A DNA stretch of 64,000 nucleotides from Paenibacillus donghaensis (lineage in GTDB: Bacteria; Bacillota; Bacilli; Paenibacillales; Paenibacillaceae), in contig NZ_CP021780.1 of the NCBI RefSeq assembly GCF_002192415.1, positions 3,534,001-3,598,000 of the forward strand. Direction: 5' to 3'. Under the pieces are notes generated by a model. The model was not told the DNA's origin, did not search any database, and saw only the letters and a program-made list of their open reading frames with translations. Shown here in pieces: positions 17,341-25,753 of the stretch (positions are counted from its first letter, which is position 1; every line of letters starts with the position of its first letter). The translations under genes and the position numbers were made by a program.

Positions 17341-17419
17341 ATGATGTCCTCCTTAGAAGTTGTGTAGATTCATCGTTGTGTTTTAGGAAATAATCTCAAT
17401 TATTTTTTAAAATCTAATC

Positions 17420-17465
17420 CTGTATATACAGCTTGGATTGTACACCTGTATATACAGGTTGTCAA
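17420..17465 (-). promoter_or_regulatory. tre promoter with two TreR-type operators
   Basis: On the minus strand, TTGACA (17465-17460) and TACAAT (17442-17437) are separated by exactly 17 bases. A 16-bp perfect palindrome, ACCTGTATATACAGGT (17444-17459), fills that spacer. A second palindrome, CTGTATATACAG (17420-17431), lies just downstream of the -10 box. The core resembles the known Bacillus TreR operator TTGTATATACAA. The layout predicts tight repression. Confidence 0.88.
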
Positions 17466-17633
17466 ACAAAGAAAGACGATTTCCGGCTATTTTATGCCTC
17501 CACGCATAACGGCTCATGCTCATACTTAAACTAACTGCGCACTTTAGTAACACCCCGTTTAATATTTATTCCAAATTTGTCTCGCTGATTACCTGTTCTA
17601 TGGCGTGAACCAAATTTAATTATTATATATGGG

Positions 17634-17662
17634 CAAAAAACCCGGCAGAAGAATCTGCCAGG
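17634..17662 (-). terminator. Intrinsic terminator of the oxidoreductase operon
   Basis: GGCAGA and TCTGCC (extended by CC/GG with one mismatch) pair around AGAA, followed on the minus strand by GGGTTTTTTGCCC. It lies about 25 bases after the stop of the gene at 17685. Confidence 0.75.
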
Positions 17663-17684
17663 CTGCTGTTCTATGCTATGAAGC

Positions 17685-19991
17685 TTATAAATCCGGGTGC
17701 TCGTGTTTGGCCTTAAGGCGGTTCCAGCGGCGCTGTACCTCATCTTCAAAGCTGCGCAAGGCAGGTTCGTTCTCCGGCTTCAGCAAATGGCGTGTCTTGC
17801 CCATCGTCTTCAGCCAGGCCGACAATTCCACTCGTTTACCCTTGTCTTCCGGGTTGTAGGTGATATTGGTTGTGCCATGCTCCACTTCATACAGCGGGAA
17901 GAAGCAGGATTCCACGGCCAGGGAGACAATGTTGGTGCCTTCTTTGTCATCGGACATCCAGTTGAGCGGACAGGCGATCAGGATCTTACCATAGACCAGA
18001 CCTTCATTCTGCGCATACCATTGAGCTTTGGCAGCTTTTTTGACCAGATCCTGCGGGAAGGCCTCGGAGCCGGTGAACACGTAAGGAATGTTCGTGGCAG
18101 CCATAATCTGTGCAGTATCCTTGTGTTGGGTAACCTTACCCTGCTGCGTCTTGCCAATGCTTGAGGTAGAAGTGCGGTGGCCCAACGGTGTTGAATAAGA
18201 CTGCTGCGCTCCTGTATTCATATACCCTTCATTGTCGTATTCAACAATAATCATCTTGTGTCCGCGCAACGCTGCGCCAATCGCAGGACCCATGCCGATA
18301 TCCATCCCGCCGTCGCCGGTGACCATAACAAAGGTAAAGTCCTCCTTGAGGCCCATGCCATCCAGCTCGCCGCGGCGCTTGCGCTCCCAGAACATCTCAA
18401 CCACCCCGGACAGGGTAGCTGCGCCATTCTGGAACAGGTTATGAATAAAGGTCGACTTATGCGAGGAATACGGATATCCGGTTGTGGTAACCATGGCACA
18501 GCCTGTATGGTACAGGGCAACAATGTCACCTTCGATGCCTTTGAAGAAGGTTTCCAGCCCGGAGAAAATACCGCAGCCCGGACATGCTCCGTGACCTGGG
18601 GACAGCCGTTTCGGTTTCTTGGTTAAGCTGCGCAGTGGCGGAATCCGCACACTGAGCTTGCCTGTCGCTTCATCCTGCTTGACTGTGATCAGCCCCGTCT
18701 TCAGAGACTCGAAATCCATCGGCTTCAGCAGCCGCTGCGGCGCTTTGTCCGGCGTACCCGGATTGTGGCCATAATAATCAAATGGCACTTCTACACGGTC
18801 AGCTGTGACAGCGTCCATGGCCAACTGGAAGAAATGATGTCCGTCTTCAGCATAGAAATCCTTGCCGCCCAGTCCATAAATCCGACTGATTACCTTAGTG
18901 GTAGTGTTGCCATGAGTGAACAGAGCCGCTTTGATCTCATTCACCATATTACCGCCATGTCCACCTACGGAGTCTGCACGGTCGCCTACAGTAATGGCTT
19001 TGATATTCTTCAGTGCCTCGGCAATCTGCTTCTGCGGGAACGGACGGATCATATTCGGGGAGATCGAACCGGCTTTCACGCCCTGCAGACGCAGCTGATC
19101 GACCACATCCTTGATAATCTCCGAAGCGGAGTTCATCAGGAACACTGCCACATCGGCATCCTCCATCCGGTAAGACTCGATCATTGGATAATGCCGTCCA
19201 GTCAACTCACCGAATTCTTTGGCGATCTCTTCAAACACATCGCCTGCGTTATACATCGCTACCGATTGCTGATAGCGGTTGTTGATATAATCAGGCTCAT
19301 TCATATAAGGTCCGACGGTGACCGGATTATTGCGGTCAAGCGTATCGGTGAAGCCCATTGGCGGCTGAGGTCCAACGAACTTATGCACATCCTCACGGTG
19401 GGCGAATGCCTGCACGCGGCGTTTCTGATGGGAGGTGAAGTAACCGTCGGAGGCAACCATAACAGGCAGGCGCACCTTGGCATGCTCAGCCAGCTTCAGC
19501 GCCATCAAGTTCATGTCGTACACCGACTGCGGATCACGGCACATCAGAATCGGCCAGCCAGTATTGAGTGCAAAATATAAATCGGAATGATCGCCGTGAA
19601 TGTTAAGCGGTCCGGAGATCGAGCGGCAGACCAGATTCATAACCATCGGCATCCGTGTTCCGGCCTGTACCGGCAGCTGCTCCAGCATAAACATGTATCC
19701 CTGGGCGCTTGTCGCGTTGAATACGCGGCCTCCCGCTGTAGAAGCACCGTAACAGATCCCGGCGGAGCTGTGCTCGCCGTCCGATGGAACCAGCATAATA
19801 TCATGCTGGCCGTTCGCTTTCATCGTATCGAGAAACTGGGCGACCTCCGTTGACGGGGAGATTGGAAAATACCCCATGACATGATAATTAATCTGATGCG
19901 CAGCATAGGCCGCCATCTCATTGCCGGATTCGTATAGGAATTTCTGCTCTACCTTGGCAGAGCCTACTTCCTTCTCATAATCAATTGCCAT
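17685..19991 (-). CDS. 2-oxoacid:ferredoxin oxidoreductase, alpha-beta fusion
   Basis: The 768-residue protein fuses the alpha subunit (about 1-430; N-terminal GNEMAAYAAHQINYHVMGYF) to the TPP-binding beta subunit (about 460-768). The beta part has ACPGCGIFSG and HTGC cysteines for a [4Fe-4S] cluster, a third Cys in ACPLNW, and the TPP motif GDGGMDIGMG...NEGYMNTG. It would oxidise pyruvate or another 2-oxoacid to the acyl-CoA with reduction of ferredoxin. The second gene, 26 bases upstream, supplies gamma and delta parts. The exact 2-oxoacid cannot be told from sequence alone. AAAGG/GCGG precedes the ATG. Confidence 0.85.
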   Translation of the reverse strand: MAIDYEKEVGSAKVEQKFLYESGNEMAAYAAHQINYHVMGYFPISPSTEVAQFLDTMKANGQHDIMLVPSDGEHSSAGICYGASTAGGRVFNATSAQGYMFMLEQLPVQAGTRMPMVMNLVCRSISGPLNIHGDHSDLYFALNTGWPILMCRDPQSVYDMNLMALKLAEHAKVRLPVMVASDGYFTSHQKRRVQAFAHREDVHKFVGPQPPMGFTDTLDRNNPVTVGPYMNEPDYINNRYQQSVAMYNAGDVFEEIAKEFGELTGRHYPMIESYRMEDADVAVFLMNSASEIIKDVVDQLRLQGVKAGSISPNMIRPFPQKQIAEALKNIKAITVGDRADSVGGHGGNMVNEIKAALFTHGNTTTKVISRIYGLGGKDFYAEDGHHFFQLAMDAVTADRVEVPFDYYGHNPGTPDKAPQRLLKPMDFESLKTGLITVKQDEATGKLSVRIPPLRSLTKKPKRLSPGHGACPGCGIFSGLETFFKGIEGDIVALYHTGCAMVTTTGYPYSSHKSTFIHNLFQNGAATLSGVVEMFWERKRRGELDGMGLKEDFTFVMVTGDGGMDIGMGPAIGAALRGHKMIIVEYDNEGYMNTGAQQSYSTPLGHRTSTSSIGKTQQGKVTQHKDTAQIMAATNIPYVFTGSEAFPQDLVKKAAKAQWYAQNEGLVYGKILIACPLNWMSDDKEGTNIVSLAVESCFFPLYEVEHGTTNITYNPEDKGKRVELSAWLKTMGKTRHLLKPENEPALRSFEDEVQRRWNRLKAKHEHPDL

Positions 19992-20017
19992 TATTGCTTC
20001 CGCCTTTCTTCCGTTAA

Positions 20018-21034
20018 TTAAGCTTGGGTAACCAGATCAAATACGTGGCGCACTGTATGGCTCTCCGCATAACCTTCTTCTTCGCGTTCACCGGACAGGG
20101 CCGTTGTAGGACAAGCTTCAACGCATTTCAGGCAGCCCTTGCAATATTGATAATCGATTCCCTGCAGGAACATCTGTGGACGGCCCTTCTTGTCAGGCTG
20201 TTCGTCCCAGACGAAACACAGGTCGGGACATACGGTATCGCACTGCGCACAATGGATGCAGTCCTCCGCTTTGAATTGCGGCAGCATGCCGGAACGGGAG
20301 ATACTGAGATCCTTCAGGAAGCTGCTGCCCGGATTAATAATGGTTCCGCCGATCGGCTGCGTCTCATACCCCAGAGCCGAAATATCGGAGCGGACAAATT
20401 GCGGCATGGAAGCACCCTGCGGGAGCGGGAAATGCATAAACTTCACTTCACTGAATCCGCGCTCAAACGTCGTCAAGGCCGATTGCACAGCCTGCGGATA
20501 TTTTTTGCCCAGCGACTTCTCGATGACACCTTTCATAATTTCCGGATCAAGGAAATCACACATCCGGAACAAGGCCCCCAGCATGGCCATATTTACCCGG
20601 TTCTTCTCGTCCAGCGCAATGCTGGTTGCATCCACTACCGCTACGGTGCCGGCAATCATTTTCATCGAGGATTTCAATTGCTCCGGTGATTTGACTGAAT
20701 TGACCAGCACGATGCTGTGATCATAAATTCCGCTGGTTACATTAACGGTCTTGGCCAAGGCCTCGTGAAAAACACCGACGACATGCGGACGTTCCACGGG
20801 AGAAGTATCACGGATAGGCGTATGGAGATCACAAAAACGGATATGCGCTTTGACCGCAGACCCTTTTTTCTCCGAACCATAGGACGAGAAGCTCACTCCG
20901 TTCATTCCGGCACCGACCACACCCGCTTCGGCCAGCATTTTCCCGGCCAGGTTCGCCCCAAGGCCCCCTATTGATTCCAGACGAATCTCGAAGAATCCGA
21001 GCTCGTTTACTTTTGGTAACTGTACCACCGACAT
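20018..21034 (-). CDS. 2-oxoacid:ferredoxin oxidoreductase, gamma-delta fusion
   Basis: The 338-residue protein fuses a gamma subunit (about 1-200; IRLESIGGLGANLAGKML) to a delta-type 2x[4Fe-4S] ferredoxin domain (about 245-325; CIHCAQCDTVCPDLCF and CKGCLKCVEACPTTAL). It completes the oxidoreductase with the alpha-beta fusion downstream. Start choice: ATG 21034 is close to AAAGGGG, GTG 21028 is better spaced, and a TTG at 21046 is also open. The order is gamma-delta then alpha-beta in one operon. About 500 bases of gene-free DNA upstream must hold the promoter, where I see no clear operator. Confidence 0.85.
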   Translation of the reverse strand: MSVVQLPKVNELGFFEIRLESIGGLGANLAGKMLAEAGVVGAGMNGVSFSSYGSEKKGSAVKAHIRFCDLHTPIRDTSPVERPHVVGVFHEALAKTVNVTSGIYDHSIVLVNSVKSPEQLKSSMKMIAGTVAVVDATSIALDEKNRVNMAMLGALFRMCDFLDPEIMKGVIEKSLGKKYPQAVQSALTTFERGFSEVKFMHFPLPQGASMPQFVRSDISALGYETQPIGGTIINPGSSFLKDLSISRSGMLPQFKAEDCIHCAQCDTVCPDLCFVWDEQPDKKGRPQMFLQGIDYQYCKGCLKCVEACPTTALSGEREEEGYAESHTVRHVFDLVTQA

Positions 21035-21501
21035 AGCCCCTTTCAAAATGTCAACTAGAATAACATCCTTTTGACTTTTTCAACGATTGTAACTTGATTT
21101 TGCAAGCCGCGAAGTGACAAATCTTGCATCTTCCGCACTTTGGGAATCACATTTATTTATAGAATGCAATGGAATTCTTTATACACGACAGGGCGACGTA
21201 ACTTCAATAGAAGCTATCCTGCCATCAAAGCGCGAAATTGTGTACGAACTGTGAATACTGCTTGGCCCAAGTTCAAACGGAACGATCTGTCACCCTTAAT
21301 TTAGCAATAAAATTAAAAATTAAGATGTTAAATTTGTCACATTAAACATGATATAAGTCACACAAAAAAGCAGCAAGCTTATGGCTCAAAGGAAATGCCA
21401 CGCTGCAGGACGGATCTGCTCCCTGTTTCAGTTCAATCTCAACCGGTTATTCGCATTCATTAAGGTAAGCACACGAACTTTCTCCATATTCCATAATCTG
21501 C

Positions 21502-21507
21502 TATAAT
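21502..21507 (+). promoter_or_regulatory. -10 box of the 41-residue small gene
   Basis: TATAAT lies 48 bases before the ATG of the small ORF, within CTGCTATAATAAAA. No good -35 box is seen at 17 bases. The remainder of 21047-21554 shows no gene that I can support. Confidence 0.4.
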
Positions 21508-21554
21508 AAAACGCAGAGCGTGAGACACATTAGATCTGATGAGGAAGTGTTAGG

Positions 21555-21680
21555 ATGGATAAGCGCAGATTTACCAAAGTGACCTCCAGGGACTTTACCC
21601 AAAAAACAGCCTGGTCTGCTCTTGACTGGTTTGTAGCCATACCAGGCACCATCGTCCGCTTGATTGCACAGATATTCTGA
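21555..21680 (+). CDS. Small protein, 41 residues, unknown function
   Basis: ATG at 21555 opens a 41-codon frame ending at TGA 21680. GAGGAAG lies nine to fourteen bases upstream, a TATAAT box precedes it and a strong terminator follows, so this is a complete small transcription unit. The N-terminus is basic and polar (MDKRRFTKVTSRDFTQK). The C-terminal half is hydrophobic or amphipathic (TAWSALDWFVAIPGTIV...AQIF), suggesting a short membrane-associated peptide. I do not recognise the family. Confidence 0.6.
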   Translation: MDKRRFTKVTSRDFTQKTAWSALDWFVAIPGTIVRLIAQIF

Positions 21681-21724
21681 ATTTTGAGCAAGCGGAGTCA
21701 ACGAGACAGACCTCCTAAACGCCA

Positions 21725-21766
21725 AAAAGCAGGCAACCCGGGTAAAGACCCGGGTTGCCTGCTTTT
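21725..21766 (+). terminator. Strong bidirectional terminator
   Basis: AAAAGCAGGCAACCCGGG and its exact complement CCCGGGTTGCCTGCTTTT surround TAAAGA. It ends the transcript of the 41-codon gene. Confidence 0.88.
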
Positions 21767-21851
21767 AACGCTGCTGCGTATGCGCAATGTCGATCAATGC
21801 TCTGCCATTTCGCTCCCAGCGAGCAGTGACAGCAGAATTAACGGTATTATT

Positions 21852-22173
21852 GTTACTACTTAGGTCTCCGTGTGATAAGAGCATCAAAGACTCAGCACTA
21901 TCTCTGATAGTTTTCTAATCCCATCCCGCCGATTTAGTTGCGAATATGCATCTAATTAGCCGATTATTTCCGTTTTGGAAGAAATAGATGCAAAAAGGCA
22001 TCTAATTTGGGCATTTGAGCGTTCCAGACTAGATTTATTCGAGATTAGTTGCAGATTTGCACTTATTCGCCTCCTGATAGGAGTTTAGCTGAATTTAGTT
22101 GCAGTTTCGCATTTATTTGCTCCAAATGTCCAAGGGCAACATTCTAAATCCTCACTGGAACCTAAGTAGTAAC
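21852..22173 (+). mobile_element. MITE-like repeat family C, copy C2
   Basis: The 322-bp element is bounded by inverted ends GTTACTACTTAGGT and ACCTAAGTAGTAAC. The interior has four to five variants of TTAGTTGC...GCATCTAATT on both strands and no reading frame. Copies C1 and C3 share ends and interior. No target duplication is visible at this copy. With the terminator it fills the gap between the small gene and pncB. Confidence 0.85.
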
Positions 22174-22269
22174 GTTTTTTCCTATAAGGTAATTTCGTGC
22201 CTGTTTGCATATCGCCCCTAACATCCCGACATTAGAATCCGCTCAGATGTCAGTTGCGCTCAGCCGATC

Positions 22270-23721
22270 CTACTCCTGATCACTCTGCATATGCTCTGCA
22301 ATCAGCTGCTGCTTGCGGCTCCAGACCTGCTGGCTGAGGTTCACGCGGTAGACCTCGGGATTCAGCTTGCGCAGGTACTCGGGCCAGAACAGGTCAAGCT
22401 GCTCGCGGTGGTAGCGACGAATCTCATTCAGATCCGGCAATTTGTACACCTGGAAGCCATTAACGTAGATTGGCTCCAGCATCGGCAGCGCCTCGTAGCG
22501 GTCTACATGCTTCTTCATATAGGGATGCAGCGGGTTGAACAGCTTCAGCCGTGCGCCGCTGCGCGGGGCATCGTCTTCAGGATAACTGATATAGTCCGCC
22601 AGTGCCCGCCCTTTGTCGCCGATAATGCGGTAGACTTCTTTTTTGCCCGGAGTGGATACCTTCTCAGGGTTCGAAGAGATCTTGATGGTCGGGGTCATCT
22701 CTCCGCTGGCTGATTCGATCTCCACCAGCTTGTAGACTCCGCCAAGCGACGGCTGGTCGGAGGCTGTGATCAGCTGGGTGCCCACACCCCAAGTATCAAT
22801 CGCCGCCCCCTGCAGCTTCATATCCATGATTGTGTTCTCGTCCAGATCGTTCGAGGCCACAATCTTCACATATTGCAGACCGGCCTCATCCAGCATCTTG
22901 CGGGCCTGGATCGACAGATACGCCAAGTCACCGCTGTCCAGCCGGATGCCCTGCATCCGTTTGCCCTGGGCCTCCAGCTTCTTGGCGGTGATGATCGCGT
23001 TAGGCACACCGCTGCGCAAGGTGTCGAACGTATCAACCAGCAGCGTCACGCCGTCCGGCATAACCTTGGCATAGGCATCGAACGCTTCCAGTTCACTTGC
23101 GAAACTCTGCACCCAGGAATGGGCATGCGTGCCCTTCGTTGGAATACCGAACAGCTTGCCAGCCAGCATGTTAGAGGTAGCATCGAAGCCGCCTACATAA
23201 GCGGCGCGGGCGCCCCATACGGCAGCATCCGCCTCCTGCGCGCGGCGTGTGCCGAATTCCAGCAGGATATCCCCGGAAGCCACCTGCTTGATCCGGGAAG
23301 CCTTGGTGGCAATCAGGGTCTGGTAGTTCATAAAGTTCAGAATCGCCGTCTCGACCAGCTGCGCCTCCATAATGGTGCCTTCCACCCGAATCAGCGGTTC
23401 ATCCGGGAAGACCAAAGCCCCCTCCTTCATCGCATGAATAGTCCCCTGGAAATGGAACTGCAGCAGCTCTTCCAGAAAAGCGGGGGCGTAATTCTCCTCC
23501 TGCTCAGAGAGATAGCGGATATCCTCCTCCGTGAAGCGCAGTCCGCCGATATAACCGACAATCCGTTCCAGTCCCGCAAACACAGCATACCCGTTCCCGA
23601 ACGGCAGCTTGCGGAAATAAGCCTCAAATACAGCCTTACGTTTATGGGTCCCGTTGACCCAGTGGGCGTACATCATATTGATCTGATATTTGTCAGTATG
23701 TAGCGCAAGCTCTCTTCTCAA
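22270..23721 (-). CDS. pncB: Nicotinate phosphoribosyltransferase
   Basis: The 483-residue enzyme converts nicotinate, PRPP and ATP to nicotinate mononucleotide in NAD salvage. LALHTDKYQINMMYAHW at the N-terminus, EFGTRRAQEADAA and the phosphate-binding RLDSGDLAYLS are typical of the family. I place the start at TTG 23721, eight bases after AGGAG. An ATG at 23778 with a weak site would add 19 residues not seen at the start of Bacillus homologues. It is the last gene of a three-gene operon with pncA and the Nudix gene. Confidence 0.93.
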   Translation of the reverse strand: MRRELALHTDKYQINMMYAHWVNGTHKRKAVFEAYFRKLPFGNGYAVFAGLERIVGYIGGLRFTEEDIRYLSEQEENYAPAFLEELLQFHFQGTIHAMKEGALVFPDEPLIRVEGTIMEAQLVETAILNFMNYQTLIATKASRIKQVASGDILLEFGTRRAQEADAAVWGARAAYVGGFDATSNMLAGKLFGIPTKGTHAHSWVQSFASELEAFDAYAKVMPDGVTLLVDTFDTLRSGVPNAIITAKKLEAQGKRMQGIRLDSGDLAYLSIQARKMLDEAGLQYVKIVASNDLDENTIMDMKLQGAAIDTWGVGTQLITASDQPSLGGVYKLVEIESASGEMTPTIKISSNPEKVSTPGKKEVYRIIGDKGRALADYISYPEDDAPRSGARLKLFNPLHPYMKKHVDRYEALPMLEPIYVNGFQVYKLPDLNEIRRYHREQLDLFWPEYLRKLNPEVYRVNLSQQVWSRKQQLIAEHMQSDQE

Positions 23722-23813
23722 GTCCTCATCTCCTAATGTCTTCGCTGCTGAATCTGCGGGATGTTTCCCCTGCTGCATGCTCTAGTTAATTCTGTCCGCT
23801 GTTAAACGGACCC

Positions 23814-24353
23814 TTAAGCTTTCAGAACCGTTGCCCCAAGGCTGCCGCGGAAGTGACCGAGTGCCCATTCATGACCAGCAGGATTGAAGCTGGCGACGGC
23901 ATCCTCATGCACAGTGATGGCAAATCCCAGATTATAGGCGTCTACCGCTGTATGAAGCACACAAATATCCGTGCAGACTCCAATCAGGTGCAGCTCAGTA
24001 ATGCCGCGCTCACGCAGCTTCAATGCCAGATCAGTGCCGCAAAAAGAGCTGTAGCGGGTTTTGTCCATCCAATAGATCCGCTCGCGGTTGGCCTCATATA
24101 CCTGCTTCAGGCTGCCATACAGCTCCCGGCCTGCGCTGCCGCGCAGATTATGTGACGGGAACAGCTTGGTTTCCGGATGGTAGGGGTCATTCTCCTCATG
24201 CAGATCCACGGCCATCACCACGAAATCGCCATTCTCCACAAACGATGTGGTCAGTTCGCTGACCCGGGGGGCAATATCAATGCCCGGCTGTCCAACCGGC
24301 AGGCTTCCATCCACGAAATCATTGGTAAAGTCAATTACGATCAGCGCTCTCAT
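23814..24353 (-). CDS. pncA: Nicotinamidase (isochorismatase family)
   Basis: The 179-residue cysteine hydrolase deamidates nicotinamide to nicotinate, the step before PncB. The catalytic triad is visible: Asp8 in VIDFTNDFV, Lys in WMDKTRYSSF and Cys in GVCTDICVLHTA. GAGGAGG lies upstream of the ATG. It sits between the Nudix-type regulator gene and pncB on one strand with short gaps and no terminator. Confidence 0.92.
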   Translation of the reverse strand: MRALIVIDFTNDFVDGSLPVGQPGIDIAPRVSELTTSFVENGDFVVMAVDLHEENDPYHPETKLFPSHNLRGSAGRELYGSLKQVYEANRERIYWMDKTRYSSFCGTDLALKLRERGITELHLIGVCTDICVLHTAVDAYNLGFAITVHEDAVASFNPAGHEWALGHFRGSLGATVLKA

Positions 24354-24417
24354 AGGGTTACCTCCTCAAATTACTGCGTTCATAACCTGTATATTAGAAG
24401 CATGTGATTTAAGACAC

Positions 24418-25188
24418 TTAAGTATAGATGGACAATAACGGCTCATGTTCCGTGAAGGTGTACAGCTGCGCGGGGCGCTGGGAATATTGGTTGGAGCTGA
24501 GCGGATTGCCTGCCTCGTCCCTTACTTCCTTTAAAATACCCTGACGGCTGCGAGTTGAAGTGATTTTGCGGATAAAATTAGGCTCTTTGAATTCCGGCAC
24601 TACCGTCTGGATCACCTGGTACAGCTCACTGAGCGTGAAATGCTGCGGCAGAAACTGCCGGGCAATCGTGGTCTGCAGCATCTGCTGCTGAATCCGCAGG
24701 TAGGCGTCCGTTATGATATTATGATGGTCAAAAGCCAGCTCCAGCTCTTCCAGCGCTTCCTGAAGGGTGAACAGCCCCACCTCGCCCGCATCATCCGAGG
24801 CCTGGCGCTGTTCCAGCATCCATTCCTCCACCAACGCGAAGAAGGCATGACTGATAATCCAGCCGCGCGGATCACGTCCGGGGGTACTGTAGACGCCCAG
24901 GTACTCCAAATGTCCGCCATCGACACCCGTTTCTTCCTTCAGTTCGCGTGTAGCCGCATCATAAATAGACTCATCCTCCTGGCAAAATCCGCCGGGCAGC
25001 GCCCACATTCCGGCATAAGGCCATTTTTTGCGCCGTACCAGCATCACCTTCAGTTCACGCAGCGGCAGCGTCTTGGTGACGGTCTTGCGCTCACGTTTGG
25101 TTAAGGTAAACATCACAATATCGGCCGGGACTCCGTCCGGTGTGCGGTATTTTTTGGCGTTATAGGTTTGTTCTCCGTTCTCGCTCAA
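24418..25188 (-). CDS. Nudix domain protein with C-terminal winged helix (NrtR-like)
   Basis: The 256-residue protein has an N-terminal Nudix domain (about 15-165) and a C-terminal winged helix (about 175-235; LSELYQVIQTVVPEFKEP). This is the layout of NrtR-type ADP-ribose-sensing repressors of NAD genes, and its operon with pncA and pncB supports that. The Nudix box is complete (G-x5-E-x7-REL-x-EE-x-G-V, from GFCQEDE), so hydrolysis of an ADP-ribose-like substrate is also possible. The start is TTG, after AAAGGATGG. Which role dominates cannot be decided here. Confidence 0.82.
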   Translation of the reverse strand: MSENGEQTYNAKKYRTPDGVPADIVMFTLTKRERKTVTKTLPLRELKVMLVRRKKWPYAGMWALPGGFCQEDESIYDAATRELKEETGVDGGHLEYLGVYSTPGRDPRGWIISHAFFALVEEWMLEQRQASDDAGEVGLFTLQEALEELELAFDHHNIITDAYLRIQQQMLQTTIARQFLPQHFTLSELYQVIQTVVPEFKEPNFIRKITSTRSRQGILKEVRDEAGNPLSSNQYSQRPAQLYTFTEHEPLLSIYT

Positions 25189-25233
25189 TGTTGATCCATC
25201 CTTTGCCGCAGCTTTAAGTTCTACTATCCATTT

Positions 25234-25263
25234 ATAAAAAGGGACGGATTGTCATCCGCCCCA
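25234..25263 (-). terminator. Intrinsic terminator of miaB-ricA
   Basis: GGGACGGAT and ATCCGCCCC pair around TGTC, with TTTTTATAAAT following on the minus strand. It lies directly after the ricA stop. Confidence 0.8.
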
Positions 25264-25275
25264 GCAACTTCAGGG

Positions 25276-25707
25276 TTAATCACCGCAGGTGGACGGAGGG
25301 GCTTCTGTGCCGGCCTCTACATTGATTTTGTCAGATACAGTATCGCGGATGACGGAAATCACCAGCTGCAGCAGATAGTTAATATCCGTCTGGCTCTGCT
25401 GGAATTCGTTCACCACCGGAATGGAGTCAATCTCATCCTGCAGCTCTGCAATCTCCTGCTCAATCTTCGCGACCATGGTTTTGTTCTTGAAGCTCTCGAA
25501 GGCGACGATCTCCTTCTGCTTCTTTTTGATCGTTGCGATCAGCCCCTGAACCCGCTCATGATTGTTAATCTTCATTTCTGCCTGCTGATAATGGCGCACT
25601 TCCTCGCTGGTGGAGATCAAGGAAGCAAGCTCCTTCGCTTTGCCCATAATATCCTCACGCACGATCAGATCACGGGTATCAAAAGTCTTCATCCCGTAGG
25701 CATTCAC
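25276..25707 (-). CDS. ricA: RicA (YmcA), Ric complex subunit of the YlbF/YmcA family
   Basis: The 143-residue helical protein matches RicA/YmcA in length and in its place directly downstream of miaB, as in B. subtilis. There RicA, with RicF and RicT, affects RNase Y-dependent mRNA maturation, competence, biofilm and sporulation. Its only cysteine lies at the C-terminus (PPSTCGD), fitting a role of terminal cysteines in the Fe-S clusters of the complex. The start is GTG 25707 with GGAG nine bases upstream. ATG 25692 has no site. The start is 46 bases from the miaB stop. Confidence 0.88.
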   Translation of the reverse strand: MNAYGMKTFDTRDLIVREDIMGKAKELASLISTSEEVRHYQQAEMKINNHERVQGLIATIKKKQKEIVAFESFKNKTMVAKIEQEIAELQDEIDSIPVVNEFQQSQTDINYLLQLVISVIRDTVSDKINVEAGTEAPPSTCGD

Positions 25708-25753
25708 ACGTTGTTGCTCCTCATTCACCGGCCTTCGCCCCATTTCTATAGAA

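Noticed and set aside
21320..21375. Possible Rex or Fnr site upstream of the oxidoreductase operon
   Set aside because: The TTGTCACATT...AAGTCACAC words are direct and not inverted, and match neither consensus.
21379..21507. Plus-strand frame of about 43 codons upstream of the 41-codon gene
   Set aside because: No ribosome binding site, it overlaps the TATAAT box of the next unit, and the product looks random.
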